A stretch of DNA of 64,000 nt. Source: Hyphomicrobiales bacterium. Its GTDB lineage: Bacteria > Pseudomonadota > Alphaproteobacteria > Rhizobiales > Rhizobiaceae. Below the pieces are notes generated by a model. That model saw nothing but the letters and a program-made list of their open reading frames with translations, did not search any database and had not been told where the DNA came from. Below are positions 10,021-18,675 of the stretch, piece by piece (position 1 is the first letter of the stretch; each line of letters starts with the position of its first letter). Location: contig UBMU01000002.1 in NCBI GenBank assembly GCA_900466605.1, positions 399,643-463,642 on the forward strand, given 5' to 3'. Position numbers and translations under genes: made by a program.

Positions 10021-10104
10021 TACTGCGTCACAAAACTGACACTGACCTGAATGGCCCGTCGTGCATTGATGTAGCTCATGCTTTCGACGGGTGGGCTGGA
10101 GGCG

Positions 10105-11133
10105 CTAGATGTTCTCAGAGGTGTAGATATCGAAAGGCAGGAATGATTGCCCCGGGACCGTATCGCCCTCAGATCCGATGGAAGCGGTCATCAGCGCGAT
10201 CAGCTCGTTGCAGAGGGCCTTGACGGGGGTTGCGATCGCCATCGTCACCACGTCCTCCGCGAGCGCGGCGCGCGAATCGGGCGTCAGTTCATTGACGACC
10301 ACAACAAGCTTGCCCGCAAGGCCTTCTTCGCGGATCGCGGAGATCGCGCCTTCCATGCCGCCGCCGCAGACATAGAATCCGATGAGGTCGGGATGCTGCT
10401 TGAGCAGATTGATAGTGGCTTCGTGCGTTATTTCAGGGGTTTCGAGGTTAATCAGGGTTTCAAGGACCTCGAAATCAGGAGCGTTCTCACGAAAATACGA
10501 GCGGAAGCCAATCTCGCGTAGCTCATGCCCATGATAGCGATGGCTGCCAACGAAGCAGGCAACTTTTCCCGGCCTATCGGCGGCCTTAGCTATCATCCAG
10601 GCGGCTGTACGACCGACCTTCCGATTGTTCAAACCGACGTAACCCTGGCGAACGCCGCTGGCTAGATCGGACAGAATGGAAAAGGCAGCGATACCTCTGG
10701 CTTTCAGATCTTCAACCTCGGTTGTGACGGTCGGATAATCCGGTCCGACCAATGCAATCGCCTGATTGCGGCTGGCAAGAAGCTTGAGCTTTTCAACGAT
10801 TGCGGCAGGCGTGGATGCGGTCGCGTATTCGATCTGGACGGTGATGCGAGACGATGTGTTGGCATGTGCAGCCACCTCGATTTCCCGAGCGAGCGTCTGA
10901 TAGAAGGACTGGGTCGGACGCTGCAGAAGAAAACCCAACCGGTGATGTGGGAGGTCCTGAAACACGCGTTGCCTGAGGAGCCCGACGGCATGGTAGCCGA
11001 TCGAGGCGGCGGCGTTATAGACCCGGCGCGCTGTCTCCTCGCGAACCCGATGGCGACCGTTCAGCACCCGATCGACCGTTGCTACGCTGACGCCAGAAGC
11101 GTCCGCCAGATCCTGTATCGTTGGTCGCTTCAC
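10105..11133 (-). CDS. LacI-family transcriptional regulator
   Basis: Ligand-controlled repressor, 342 residues from the GTG at 11133. N-terminal LacI helix-turn-helix TIQDLADASGVSVATVDRVL (residues 4-23) and hinge are followed by a periplasmic-binding-protein-like sensor domain of about 280 residues. Such sensors usually bind sugars, polyols or related small molecules. In-frame ATGs at 11157 and 11202 are possible, but 11202 would place the palindrome at 11178-11200 inside the gene. Divergent from the oxygenase operon that starts 147 bases away, so it most likely controls it. Confidence 0.9.
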   Translation of the reverse strand: MKRPTIQDLADASGVSVATVDRVLNGRHRVREETARRVYNAAASIGYHAVGLLRQRVFQDLPHHRLGFLLQRPTQSFYQTLAREIEVAAHANTSSRITVQIEYATASTPAAIVEKLKLLASRNQAIALVGPDYPTVTTEVEDLKARGIAAFSILSDLASGVRQGYVGLNNRKVGRTAAWMIAKAADRPGKVACFVGSHRYHGHELREIGFRSYFRENAPDFEVLETLINLETPEITHEATINLLKQHPDLIGFYVCGGGMEGAISAIREEGLAGKLVVVVNELTPDSRAALAEDVVTMAIATPVKALCNELIALMTASIGSEGDTVPGQSFLPFDIYTSENI

Positions 11134-11177
11134 CGTCTCGCCCTTGCAAGAAACCATCATTGTTGCGCTAAGCCAAT

Positions 11178-11200
11178 GATGTGTTTTGATAGAATACATC
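11178..11200. promoter_or_regulatory. candidate LacI operator
   Basis: A 23-bp imperfect palindrome, arms GATGT-n-TT and AA-n-ACATC, 16 of 22 positions symmetric. It lies between the divergent regulator and the oxygenase gene, about 80 bases before the latter's start, where a repressor could control both promoters. Confidence 0.5.
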
Positions 11201-11279
11201 AAGGCTGCATTGTCGCGCTGTCAAAGTCAACATAATCTCTATCGGACAGGCATGTAGGGACGGCATGCGGGAGGTTGCA

Positions 11280-12365
11280 ATGGCGGAGACACAAAAGCGA
11301 GACTACAGCCTGCTCGGCGAGAGCGGCCGGACGGCCGTCGAAATGGGGCTGTCGGCGGCAGAATGGTATCACGCCGAGGTTTCGCGTAAGGATATGAAGG
11401 CGCTGATGCAGCGCTCCGACACTCCGGCTATTCGCGACACGATCGTCTGGCTTGGCGCAATGATCGTCTTGGCCGGGCTCGGCGTCTATCTCTGGGATTC
11501 CTGGCTCTGTGTGCCCTTCTTCCTTGCATATGGGGTGCTTTACGGTTCAGCATCCGACAGCCGCTGGCACGAGTGCGGCCACGGCACGGCTTTCAAGACG
11601 CGCTGGATGAACGACGCGGTCTATCAGGTCGCCTGTTTCATGATCATGCGCAACCCGGTCACCTGGCGCTGGAGCCACACGCGTCATCACACGGACACAG
11701 TGATCGTCGGCCGCGATCCGGAGATTGCGGTGATGCGTCCGCCTGATCTCCTGCGCCTGATCCTGAATTTCTTCGGCATTCTCGATGTCTGGCACGCGAT
11801 GGTCGACATGCTGCGCAACGCCTTCGGCGTCATCAGCGCCGAAGAGAAGACCTTCATCCCCGAGATGGAGCAGCCTCGCGCGATCTTCATCGCTCGCATC
11901 TGGCTTGGCATCTATGTCGTCACGATCGCCGCTGCGATTGCGATGGGGTCGATCCTGCCGCTGATGCTGATTGGCCTGCCCCGACTTTATGGCGCGTGGC
12001 ATCACGTGATGACTGGTCTGCTGCAGCATGGCGGTCTCGCGGACAATGTCATCGACCATCGCCTGAACAGCCGCACGGTCCACATGAACCCGATCAGCCG
12101 CTTTATCTACTGGAACATGAACTACCACGTTGAGCATCACATGTTCCCGATGGTGCCCTATCACGCGCTGCCGCGCCTGCATGCGATGATCAAGCACGAT
12201 CTGCCGTCAGCGAACCCGTCGATGTGGTCCGGATATCGCGAGATGATCCCGACGTTCCTGCGCCAACTGCGCAATGAGGACTATTTCCTGAAGCGCGAGC
12301 TGCCGGCAACGGCGCGACCCTATCGCGAGGAATTCCACGCCGAGCTTGCGCCGGCCGCCCAATAG
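11280..12365 (+). CDS. membrane diiron oxygenase/desaturase (MocD-like)
   Basis: 361-residue integral membrane fatty-acid-desaturase-fold oxygenase. The three His clusters that bind a diiron centre are complete: HECGH (97-101), HTRHH (133-137) and HVEHH (283-287). Hydrophobic pairs are near residues 54-90 and 195-225. Family members desaturate acyl chains, but with the Rieske ferredoxin and reductase directly downstream the best known parallel is MocD of rhizopine (3-O-methyl-scyllo-inosamine) catabolism, an O-demethylation. GGGAGGTTGCA before ATG 11280 decides the start over ATG 11265. Confidence 0.88.
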   Translation: MAETQKRDYSLLGESGRTAVEMGLSAAEWYHAEVSRKDMKALMQRSDTPAIRDTIVWLGAMIVLAGLGVYLWDSWLCVPFFLAYGVLYGSASDSRWHECGHGTAFKTRWMNDAVYQVACFMIMRNPVTWRWSHTRHHTDTVIVGRDPEIAVMRPPDLLRLILNFFGILDVWHAMVDMLRNAFGVISAEEKTFIPEMEQPRAIFIARIWLGIYVVTIAAAIAMGSILPLMLIGLPRLYGAWHHVMTGLLQHGGLADNVIDHRLNSRTVHMNPISRFIYWNMNYHVEHHMFPMVPYHALPRLHAMIKHDLPSANPSMWSGYREMIPTFLRQLRNEDYFLKRELPATARPYREEFHAELAPAAQ

Positions 12366-12398
12366 CGCAGCTCAAAACGCAAAGTCTGGGAGGACAAG

Positions 12399-12713
12399 AT
12401 GAGCGGAAATTGGATCGAAGTCTGCGCAGTCGAGGACATTGACGAGGAGGACGTCATGCGGTTCGACCATCAAGGCAGAACATTTGCGGTCTATCGAAGC
12501 CCTGACGACGAGTTCTTCGCAACGGACGGGCTCTGCACGCACGAGCGCGTCCATCTGGCCGACGGCCTTGTCATGGACGAGATCATCGAATGTCCCAAGC
12601 ACAATGGACGCTTCAACTACAAGACGGGCGAGGCCAAGGGAGCGCCAGTGTGCGTCAACCTCAGCACTTATCCCGTAAAGGTCGAAGGCGGCGCCGTCTT
12701 CATCTCGATTTGA
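12399..12713 (+). CDS. Rieske-type [2Fe-2S] ferredoxin (MocE-like)
   Basis: 104 residues. Rieske ligands Cys46-x-His48 and Cys65-x-x-His68 (CTH ... CPKH) are intact and the spacing is that of soluble oxygenase ferredoxins. It should carry electrons from the reductase encoded next to the membrane oxygenase encoded upstream. GGGAGGACAAG ribosome binding site; 33 bases after the oxygenase and 10 before the reductase, so one operon. Closest named relative is MocE. Confidence 0.93.
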   Translation: MSGNWIEVCAVEDIDEEDVMRFDHQGRTFAVYRSPDDEFFATDGLCTHERVHLADGLVMDEIIECPKHNGRFNYKTGEAKGAPVCVNLSTYPVKVEGGAVFISI

Positions 12714-12723
12714 GGAGGCTGAG

Positions 12724-13950
12724 ATGACCCATTTCGTGATCATCGGGGCAGGGGAATGCGGCGCGCGCGCCGCATTTGCCTTGCGCGAAAAGGGGTATGA
12801 CGGAGAGATCACTCTGATCGGCAGCGAAACCCTTGTTCCTTACGAGCGTCCGCCGCTTTCAAAGGCGGGCGACGAAGAGGCCGCGGGGCCGAAATTCATC
12901 GCTAAAGTGGAGAGATATGCTGAAAGCGGGATCAGCCTGCTGACTGGCATTACGGTTCAACATCTCAATCCCGAAGCAAAGTCGGTCACGCTGTCCGACG
13001 GTCGCGCTGTTGCCTATGACAAGGTTCTGCTCACGACCGGTGCCCGAGCGCGGATGCTTCAAGACATCGGCGTGGGCAGTAAGCATATTCGTTCGTTGCG
13101 CACTCATGCCGATGCTGTTGCGCTTCGCAAGGTCATGGTCCCCGGAAAGCATATCGTTGTCATTGGCGGTGGCTTTATCGGCTTGGAACTTGCCGCAACG
13201 GCGCGTGCGCTCGGAACTGACGTGACGGTTCTCGAAGGGCTGGAACGCGTGTTGAAGCGCGGCGTGCCGGAGGAGGTGGCAGAGGTGATCTGCGAACGGC
13301 ATTCGCTTGAGGGCGTTGACATCCGCTGCGGTGTGGCGATTGCCGCGATGAAGGAAGAGGACGAAAGAGCCGTCATCCAACTGGCCGATGGCAACATGAT
13401 CGAGGCGGATCTCGTGCTCGTCGGAATTGGCGCCACTCCCAATACCGAGCTTGCCGTCGATGCAGGCCTCAAGATCGACAACGGCATTGCCGTCGACGAG
13501 TTCCTGCGCACCTCGGCGGCAGATATTTACGCCGCCGGCGACTGCTGCTCCTTCCCGCTGGCGATCTATGGCGGCCGGCGCGTACGTCTCGAATCCTGGC
13601 GCAATGCGCAGGAGCAGGGGGCACTGGCCGCCGCCAACATGATGGGGTTGGGTGAAGCGGTTTCCGCCGTCCCCTGGTTCTGGTCCGACCAATATGATGT
13701 GACATTGCAGATAGCCGGCCTGGCGGAGGGCGCCGTCCGGCATTTGCGGCGCGATCTTGGCGACGGCGCCTTCATCCTCTTCCATCTCGATCAAGCCGGC
13801 CGGCTGCTTGCGGCAAGCGGTATCGGTCGGGGCAACGCCGTCGCCCGCGATATCCGGCTTGCCGAAATGCTCATTGCTGTGCGGGCGCATCCGGATCCAG
13901 CGGCGCTCGTTGCAAGCAGCGTCAAATTGAAATCCCTCTTGGCCGCCTGA
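12724..13950 (+). CDS. FAD-dependent ferredoxin reductase (MocF-like)
   Basis: 408-residue NAD(P)H:ferredoxin reductase of the rhodocoxin/putidaredoxin reductase type. FAD-binding GAGECG is near residue 8, the second NAD-binding GGGFIG near residue 147, and the ATG-like DIYAAGDCCSFP segment near residue 275 closes the FAD site. The C-terminal reductase domain is present. It feeds electrons to the Rieske ferredoxin encoded just upstream (GAGGAGGCTGAG ribosome binding site, 10-base gap). Confidence 0.92.
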   Translation: MTHFVIIGAGECGARAAFALREKGYDGEITLIGSETLVPYERPPLSKAGDEEAAGPKFIAKVERYAESGISLLTGITVQHLNPEAKSVTLSDGRAVAYDKVLLTTGARARMLQDIGVGSKHIRSLRTHADAVALRKVMVPGKHIVVIGGGFIGLELAATARALGTDVTVLEGLERVLKRGVPEEVAEVICERHSLEGVDIRCGVAIAAMKEEDERAVIQLADGNMIEADLVLVGIGATPNTELAVDAGLKIDNGIAVDEFLRTSAADIYAAGDCCSFPLAIYGGRRVRLESWRNAQEQGALAAANMMGLGEAVSAVPWFWSDQYDVTLQIAGLAEGAVRHLRRDLGDGAFILFHLDQAGRLLAASGIGRGNAVARDIRLAEMLIAVRAHPDPAALVASSVKLKSLLAA

Positions 13951-13978
13951 CCAGCGACCGCATCTCAAGGTATCTGCA

Positions 13979-14776
13979 ATGGGCAAACAAGTGCGACCGA
14001 CTGTGCATGACCTCCTGGCGATGAAGGGCAAGCGGCAGCTCAGCATGCTGCGCGTGGTATCGCTCGAAGAGGCAGAAGCAGCAGAGGCTGCCGGCATCGA
14101 TCTGATTTCCGTTCCGCCTGAGCTTTTCTTCGATCCGCGGTTTCGCGATGCGGCACCCGGCCGTTTCGCGATCCCCGGCGGCGAGTACGGCCAGAGCGGC
14201 GCGACCACGGACGAGATTCTGCGTTCCGCCGTGAAAATGCGGGCTGCTTCCGCCGACGCCATCTATTGCGCCGCAAGCCTGCAGACGATCAGGCGGCTGC
14301 GCGATGAGCACATTCCTGTCTGTGGGCACACGGGGCTCATTCCGTCGCATTCCACCTGGACGGGCGGCTTTCGCGCCGTCGGCAAGACGGCCGAGTCCGC
14401 CGCCTTCGTCTTCAGGCAGGTGAAGGATCTGGAGGCGGCCGGCGCGTTCAGTGCGGAGATCGAGGTCGTCCCGGCCGAGGTGGCGGCTGCAATTTCGGAC
14501 CGTACCTCCATGCTGCTGATCTCCATGGGCGCGGGCAGCGGATGCGATGCCCAGTACCTCTTCTCCGAAGATGTGCTGGGTTTGAACCGCGGACGCTATC
14601 CGCGCCATGCCAAGGTCTATCGCAACCTCGCCGCTGAATATGACCGCATCCAGGCCGAGCGGATCGCGGCATTCCGCGAATATGCCGCAGATATCGCAAG
14701 CGGCGCCTATCCCGAGGAGCGCCATCGTGTGCCTGTTCATGCCGAGGAATTGGCGGAGTTTCTATCCCGGCTGTAA
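13979..14776 (+). CDS. divergent PanB-like protein (PEP mutase/KPHMT superfamily)
   Basis: 265 residues with the layout of ketopantoate hydroxymethyltransferase (PanB): CGHTGLIP near residue 115, GGFRAVGKT 129-137, IEVVPAEV 161-168 retaining the catalytic-type Glu162, and MGAGSGCDAQ 183-192. However, the N-terminal metal-binding region expected to read VGDS is SVPP (44-47), and the ADMPF-type second metal segment is not recognisable. True pantothenate synthesis is therefore doubtful. As last gene of the oxygenase operon it may handle a one-carbon or 2-oxoacid product. Function is inference. Confidence 0.75.
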   Translation: MGKQVRPTVHDLLAMKGKRQLSMLRVVSLEEAEAAEAAGIDLISVPPELFFDPRFRDAAPGRFAIPGGEYGQSGATTDEILRSAVKMRAASADAIYCAASLQTIRRLRDEHIPVCGHTGLIPSHSTWTGGFRAVGKTAESAAFVFRQVKDLEAAGAFSAEIEVVPAEVAAAISDRTSMLLISMGAGSGCDAQYLFSEDVLGLNRGRYPRHAKVYRNLAAEYDRIQAERIAAFREYAADIASGAYPEERHRVPVHAEELAEFLSRL

Positions 14777-14875
14777 CTGTCGGACGCTAGTATGCGTCTC
14801 CCGGCGGTCTCTGCAATCGGAGCAAGAAAAATTGTCTTTGTGAGGAGGCTCGACGCAGCGGATGAGCCGGCGATC

Positions 14876-16003
14876 CTACGCGCGCATCGATTTTCCGAGA
14901 ACGGACTGCCGCGTGACGAGGCAAGACATCGCGACGACGAACCGCGTGATGTCCTGACCGGAGCAGACGCGGTTGACCATCCGGGCAACCGGGAGAAGCC
15001 GGCTCAGAAACCGAACAAGCTGCCGCAATTCCTCTGTTGCTTCTGACGGCGCCTGGGCTGCCCAGGCACAGTATGCATCGTCGATTGACTTCATGCGCGA
15101 TTTCGCAGTTGAGGCAATCTGGAAAATAAGCAACCAAATGTCGCGCGCCTGTGCCGTCGCCAGCGGCATGACGGCTTCGGGTTCTTCTTCGAAATCCAAG
15201 TACAGGAGCTGGTCGCCGTTCAGCACGAAATCGCGCGGATGCGGACGGCCGTGGCAAAGGCCCGCTGCGTGCAACCTGCCGAGTTCACCGGCGCACTTGA
15301 TGAGCAACGCGTCATGGGCGAGAGGATCGGTCGTTGCCAATCTCGTTAGGCGATCGGCGACGGTTTCACCTGCGTCGCTCAGTATGATCGCTGTAGGAGA
15401 CCGATAGATGATCGAAGGCGTCAGAAACCCTCGCTCCCGGAAAATTCCCATCCGACGAACTTCACGGCTTGTCATATCCTTGTCGCTCAGGCTCGGAGAT
15501 GGCCTGAGAAAGGCAAAGGGAAGTGCAGCCGCGCAGATTGCCTGGACAGGCCTCCATACCGGCAAGCGCTCAGTGCCGTATCGTTTGATCCAGACACTTC
15601 CCTGCGACAAGGCCAGCCTTTGCAAGCGTCTTGAGCTGTCGGCAAAACCGGAGAACAGGATCCTGATGTCCTGCTGGGTAAACTCCTCAATGTCTTGGGT
15701 CAGTTCTGCGGCGGGCGTCAATTCGGGTCTCATTTCGGCGTCGACAGCATTGCGCAATAAATGAAGCGCAGGGTTGAACCTATGCTTTTTTGCTGTTGCC
15801 GCAAGTTTCTTCAGGTTGCTGTCAGGAAACTCATCCAGACTGATGCGTTTGCGCAACGTTGTCTGCGAGGTGGAGCGCGTAGATGGTGACCTCGATCTCT
15901 TGGCGATCAGGCATTCGTCATCAATCAGAGCGCTGAACTGACAGCTTGGCGACGGTTCATTCGGTAAGCTGGCCTGTCTCGCAGGTCTATAAATGAGGGA
16001 CAT
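14876..16003 (-). CDS. kinase-like protein (Kdo/Bud32-type fold), possibly inactive
   Basis: About 375 residues from ATG 16003 (a TTG at 16042 is also in frame). The C-terminal half resembles lipopolysaccharide/Bud32-type kinases. A catalytic-loop-like stretch LHAAGLCHGRPHPRDF lies near residue 245-260, followed by LYLDFEEE, where DFE replaces the usual DFG/DxE. The N-terminal 100 residues are polar, Ser/Arg rich and of less typical composition. It lies next to tRNA-Arg. It may phosphorylate a glycolipid or be a pseudokinase. Family placement is tentative. Confidence 0.6.
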   Translation of the reverse strand: MSLIYRPARQASLPNEPSPSCQFSALIDDECLIAKRSRSPSTRSTSQTTLRKRISLDEFPDSNLKKLAATAKKHRFNPALHLLRNAVDAEMRPELTPAAELTQDIEEFTQQDIRILFSGFADSSRRLQRLALSQGSVWIKRYGTERLPVWRPVQAICAAALPFAFLRPSPSLSDKDMTSREVRRMGIFRERGFLTPSIIYRSPTAIILSDAGETVADRLTRLATTDPLAHDALLIKCAGELGRLHAAGLCHGRPHPRDFVLNGDQLLYLDFEEEPEAVMPLATAQARDIWLLIFQIASTAKSRMKSIDDAYCAWAAQAPSEATEELRQLVRFLSRLLPVARMVNRVCSGQDITRFVVAMSCLVTRQSVLGKSMRA

Positions 16004-16066
16004 GTCGTTAAGCGACACATGGGCGCATGGAGATTGCTCCAAACCCTCGCCTGTTTGCTTGAAAAA

Positions 16067-16143
16067 TGGTGATCCCGACGCGATTCGAACGCGTGACCCT
16101 CAGATTAGGAATCTGATGCTCTATCCTGCTGAGCTACGGGACC
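16067..16143 (-). tRNA. tRNA-Arg (anticodon CCT)
   Basis: 77 bases including an encoded CCA end. Acceptor stem GGTCCCG/CGGGATC (one G-U pair), D arm with GCTCAGCAGGATAGAGC, anticodon stem CAGAT/ATCTG enclosing the loop with CCT, and T arm GCGTTCGAATCGC all fold. It reads AGG codons. A T-tract follows the CCA directly. Confidence 0.95.
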
Positions 16144-16161
16144 ACTAGGCGTCATGCATAC

Positions 16162-16191
16162 AAAAGGCTTGGCCCGAAGCCAAGCTCTTTT
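16162..16191 (-). terminator. Rho-independent terminator after amidohydrolase gene
   Basis: 7-bp stem GCTTGGC/GCCAAGC with a five-base loop, flanked by AAAAG and CTTTT. On the minus strand a TTTT tract follows the stem, 24 bases after the stop of the amidohydrolase gene. It also separates that gene from tRNA-Arg. Confidence 0.8.
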
Positions 16192-16214
16192 GCACGCGAT
16201 GCATGAAGTCAGTT

Positions 16215-17378
16215 TCAGGCGCCGAGGCGCTGTTCGGCAAGCCGCACCCAATAGGAAATGCCGTGGGCGATGGTTTCGTCATTGAAGTCGTAGGCCGGGT
16301 TGTGCAGGCCTGCCGTGTCGCCATTGCCGATGAAGATGAATGCGCCGGGACGCGCGTTGAGCATGTAGGAAAAATCCTCGCCGCCCATCATCGGGTCGAT
16401 TTCGGCGTTCACGTTGCCGGCGCCTGCGATCTCGCCGGCGATGCGGACGGCGTGGCCCGTTTCCGTCGCATGATTGAAGGTGACGGGGTAGTTCCGGTTG
16501 AAATCGATATCGACCTCAGCGCCATGGGCAGCAACCAGGCCGTTGACGATCTGCTTCAATCGGGTTTCGGCAAGATTGCGCACCTCCTCGTCGAGCGTAC
16601 GCACGGTACCGGCGATCGTCGCATCGTTCGGGATGACGTTGTGGGCGAAGCCGGCGTTGAACTTGGTGACCGAAACAACGACGGAACGCAGCGGATCGAC
16701 ATTTCGCGAGGCGACGAGTTGCAGGTTGCTGACGATCTGCGCGCCGATCGCGATCGGGTCGATCGTGCGGTGCGGCTGTGCCGCGTGGCCGCCGCGCCCC
16801 TTGATGGTGATGGTGAATTCGTCGGTGGCGGCCATGATCGCGCCGCTGCGGATCGCAAAGTGGCCGACCGGAAGACCCGGCAGATTGTGCATGCCGTAGA
16901 CTTCTTCGATACCGAATCGCTCCATCATGCCGTCCTTGACCATCAGGTTGCCGCCGCCGCCGCCCTCTTCGGCCGGCTGGAAGATGACAGCGATGTTGCC
17001 GTTGAAGTTGCGCGTCTCGGCCAAGTACTTCGCCGCGCCGAGCAGCATGGCCGTATGGCCGTCGTGACCGCAGGCATGCATCTTGCCAGGTGTCGTGGAA
17101 GCCCACGGCTTGCCGCTGATTTCGGTGAGCGGCAGCGCGTCCATGTCGGCGCGCAGGCCGATCGTGCGCCCGCCTTCGCCCTGGCCCTTGATCAGGCCGA
17201 CGACGCCGGTTCTGCCGATGCCGGTGACGATCTCGTCGACACCGAATTCCTTGAGTTTCTCAGCCACGAAGGCTGCGGTGTTCTCGACCGCGAAGAGGAG
17301 TTCGGGGCGCTCGTGGATATGCCGGCGCCACTCTGTTACCTCGTCCTGAAGTTCGGCGGCTCTGTTTAAAATCGGCAT
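16215..17378 (-). CDS. M20 family amidohydrolase (hippurate hydrolase-like)
   Basis: 387-residue zinc metallopeptidase-type amidohydrolase that removes acyl groups from N-acyl amino acids or related amides. Metal-site motifs are visible: LRADMDALP, MHACGHDGHT (near residue 95) and the EEGGGGG segment with catalytic Glu. A central dimerisation domain (GRGGHAAQPH) and the C-terminal MMGGEDFSYM metal His region complete the fold. Start at ATG 17378 has AGGAAGCTGAC upstream; ATG 17402 has none. Exact substrate cannot be read from sequence. Confidence 0.9.
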   Translation of the reverse strand: MPILNRAAELQDEVTEWRRHIHERPELLFAVENTAAFVAEKLKEFGVDEIVTGIGRTGVVGLIKGQGEGGRTIGLRADMDALPLTEISGKPWASTTPGKMHACGHDGHTAMLLGAAKYLAETRNFNGNIAVIFQPAEEGGGGGNLMVKDGMMERFGIEEVYGMHNLPGLPVGHFAIRSGAIMAATDEFTITIKGRGGHAAQPHRTIDPIAIGAQIVSNLQLVASRNVDPLRSVVVSVTKFNAGFAHNVIPNDATIAGTVRTLDEEVRNLAETRLKQIVNGLVAAHGAEVDIDFNRNYPVTFNHATETGHAVRIAGEIAGAGNVNAEIDPMMGGEDFSYMLNARPGAFIFIGNGDTAGLHNPAYDFNDETIAHGISYWVRLAEQRLGA

Positions 17379-17535
17379 GTCAGCTTCCTGTCGTGAAATC
17401 AAAACGGGGACGGAACCGCATCACGAGGACACGATGCCGCAGAAATAACTTAATCAAGGCCCTTTGCCATGTCATGGCCATATACGTTAAATAGGGGAAA
17501 CTTTCGAGACTTCCGGACATCTTTAAGGACGAACC

Positions 17536-18663
17536 GTGTCGACGCGCCAGAATCGTTTGCTTGCCGCCTTGCGGTCGCTTTCAATCGCAGCTTCCGCAGC
17601 CGCCATCGCCCTCTCGGCCGCCGCCCAGGCTCATGCGAATCCGCATATCCTGGTGGACGTGCAGAGCGGCCGCGTGCTGGATCACGAGGAGGCCTTTCGC
17701 AAGTGGTATCCGGCTTCGCTCACCAAGCTGATGACCGTCTACACGGTCTTCGATGCTGTTCGTTCCGGTCAGATCAGCTTCGATACTCCCATCGTGATGA
17801 GCAAGCGGGCGGCCGCCCAGCCACCGGCGAAGATGTATTTCAAGCCGGGACAGAAGCTGACGCTCGACAGCGCGCTGAAGATCCTGATGGTCAAGTCGGC
17901 AAACGACATCGCGGTGGCGGTTGCAGAGGCCGTCGGCGGTACGCAGGAAGCCTTTGTGCTGAGAATGAACGCCGAGGCGGCAAAGCTCGGTATGAACGAT
18001 TCACATTTCGTCAATCCGAACGGCCTGCCCGGCAAGGGACAGTACACGACGGCGCGTGATCTTGCCGTTCTTTCCGTCGCGCTTCGCCGGGACTTCCCGC
18101 AATATGCCGGATATTTCTCGCTTGAGGGGATCACGACGGGCACCAAGAACGTGCCGAGCATTAACGTCTTGATCGGTCGTTTCGCTGGTGCGGACGGCAT
18201 GAAGACTGGCTTTATCTGCGCCTCGGGCTTCAACCAGATTGCCTCGGCGACGCGCAGCGGCCGTACCTTGATCTCCGTGGTACTCGGTACCGACAGTCTT
18301 GCGGCTCGCGCGGATGCCTCCGCTGATCTTCTGCAGAAGGGCTTCACCTCGCAGTTTGCCGCACCCGACACGCTTGCTTCGCTTCGCCCCTATGGACCGG
18401 GCCAGGATCAGGTCACCGACATTACCGCCGATATCTGCAGCGCCAAGGGCGCCAAGGTACGCAGCGAGACGCGCGACGAAGTCGGTCGCATGAAGGTTCA
18501 GTCGCCCTATATCCAGGAAATGGACCACGAGCCGAACTTTGTCTTTGCTGGGCTCATTCCGGGGCAGAACGAACCGCAGCCGGACAAGCTGGCGACTGCG
18601 GATGCCGCGGGGACGATTGCCAACGTCCCGATCCCGCTGCCGCGTCCGGCCACTTCGTTCTAA
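17536..18663 (+). CDS. D-alanyl-D-alanine carboxypeptidase
   Basis: Low-molecular-weight penicillin-binding protein that trims the terminal D-Ala of peptidoglycan stem peptides in the periplasm. 375 residues, GTG start after AAGGACGAACC. Signal peptide to about AHA/N (residue 35). Active-site motifs: S61LTK, S121AN and K223TG. The C-terminal part after residue 290 is shorter and not clearly amphipathic, unlike E. coli DacA. It is followed 12 bases later by the metal-chaperone GTPase gene, so the two are co-transcribed. Confidence 0.93.
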   Translation: MSTRQNRLLAALRSLSIAASAAAIALSAAAQAHANPHILVDVQSGRVLDHEEAFRKWYPASLTKLMTVYTVFDAVRSGQISFDTPIVMSKRAAAQPPAKMYFKPGQKLTLDSALKILMVKSANDIAVAVAEAVGGTQEAFVLRMNAEAAKLGMNDSHFVNPNGLPGKGQYTTARDLAVLSVALRRDFPQYAGYFSLEGITTGTKNVPSINVLIGRFAGADGMKTGFICASGFNQIASATRSGRTLISVVLGTDSLAARADASADLLQKGFTSQFAAPDTLASLRPYGPGQDQVTDITADICSAKGAKVRSETRDEVGRMKVQSPYIQEMDHEPNFVFAGLIPGQNEPQPDKLATADAAGTIANVPIPLPRPATSF

Positions 18664-18675
18664 GGTTAGTTAGAG

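Noticed and set aside
12859..14262. 467-codon frame antisense to the ferredoxin reductase and PanB-like genes
   Set aside because: Shadow of two well-supported genes; sequence has no domain.
14876..16143. integrated element at tRNA-Arg
   Set aside because: No integrase and no duplicated tRNA 3' end could be seen in the window.
16203..17369. 388-codon frame antisense to the M20 amidohydrolase
   Set aside because: Asp/Arg/Val-rich shadow sequence without motifs.
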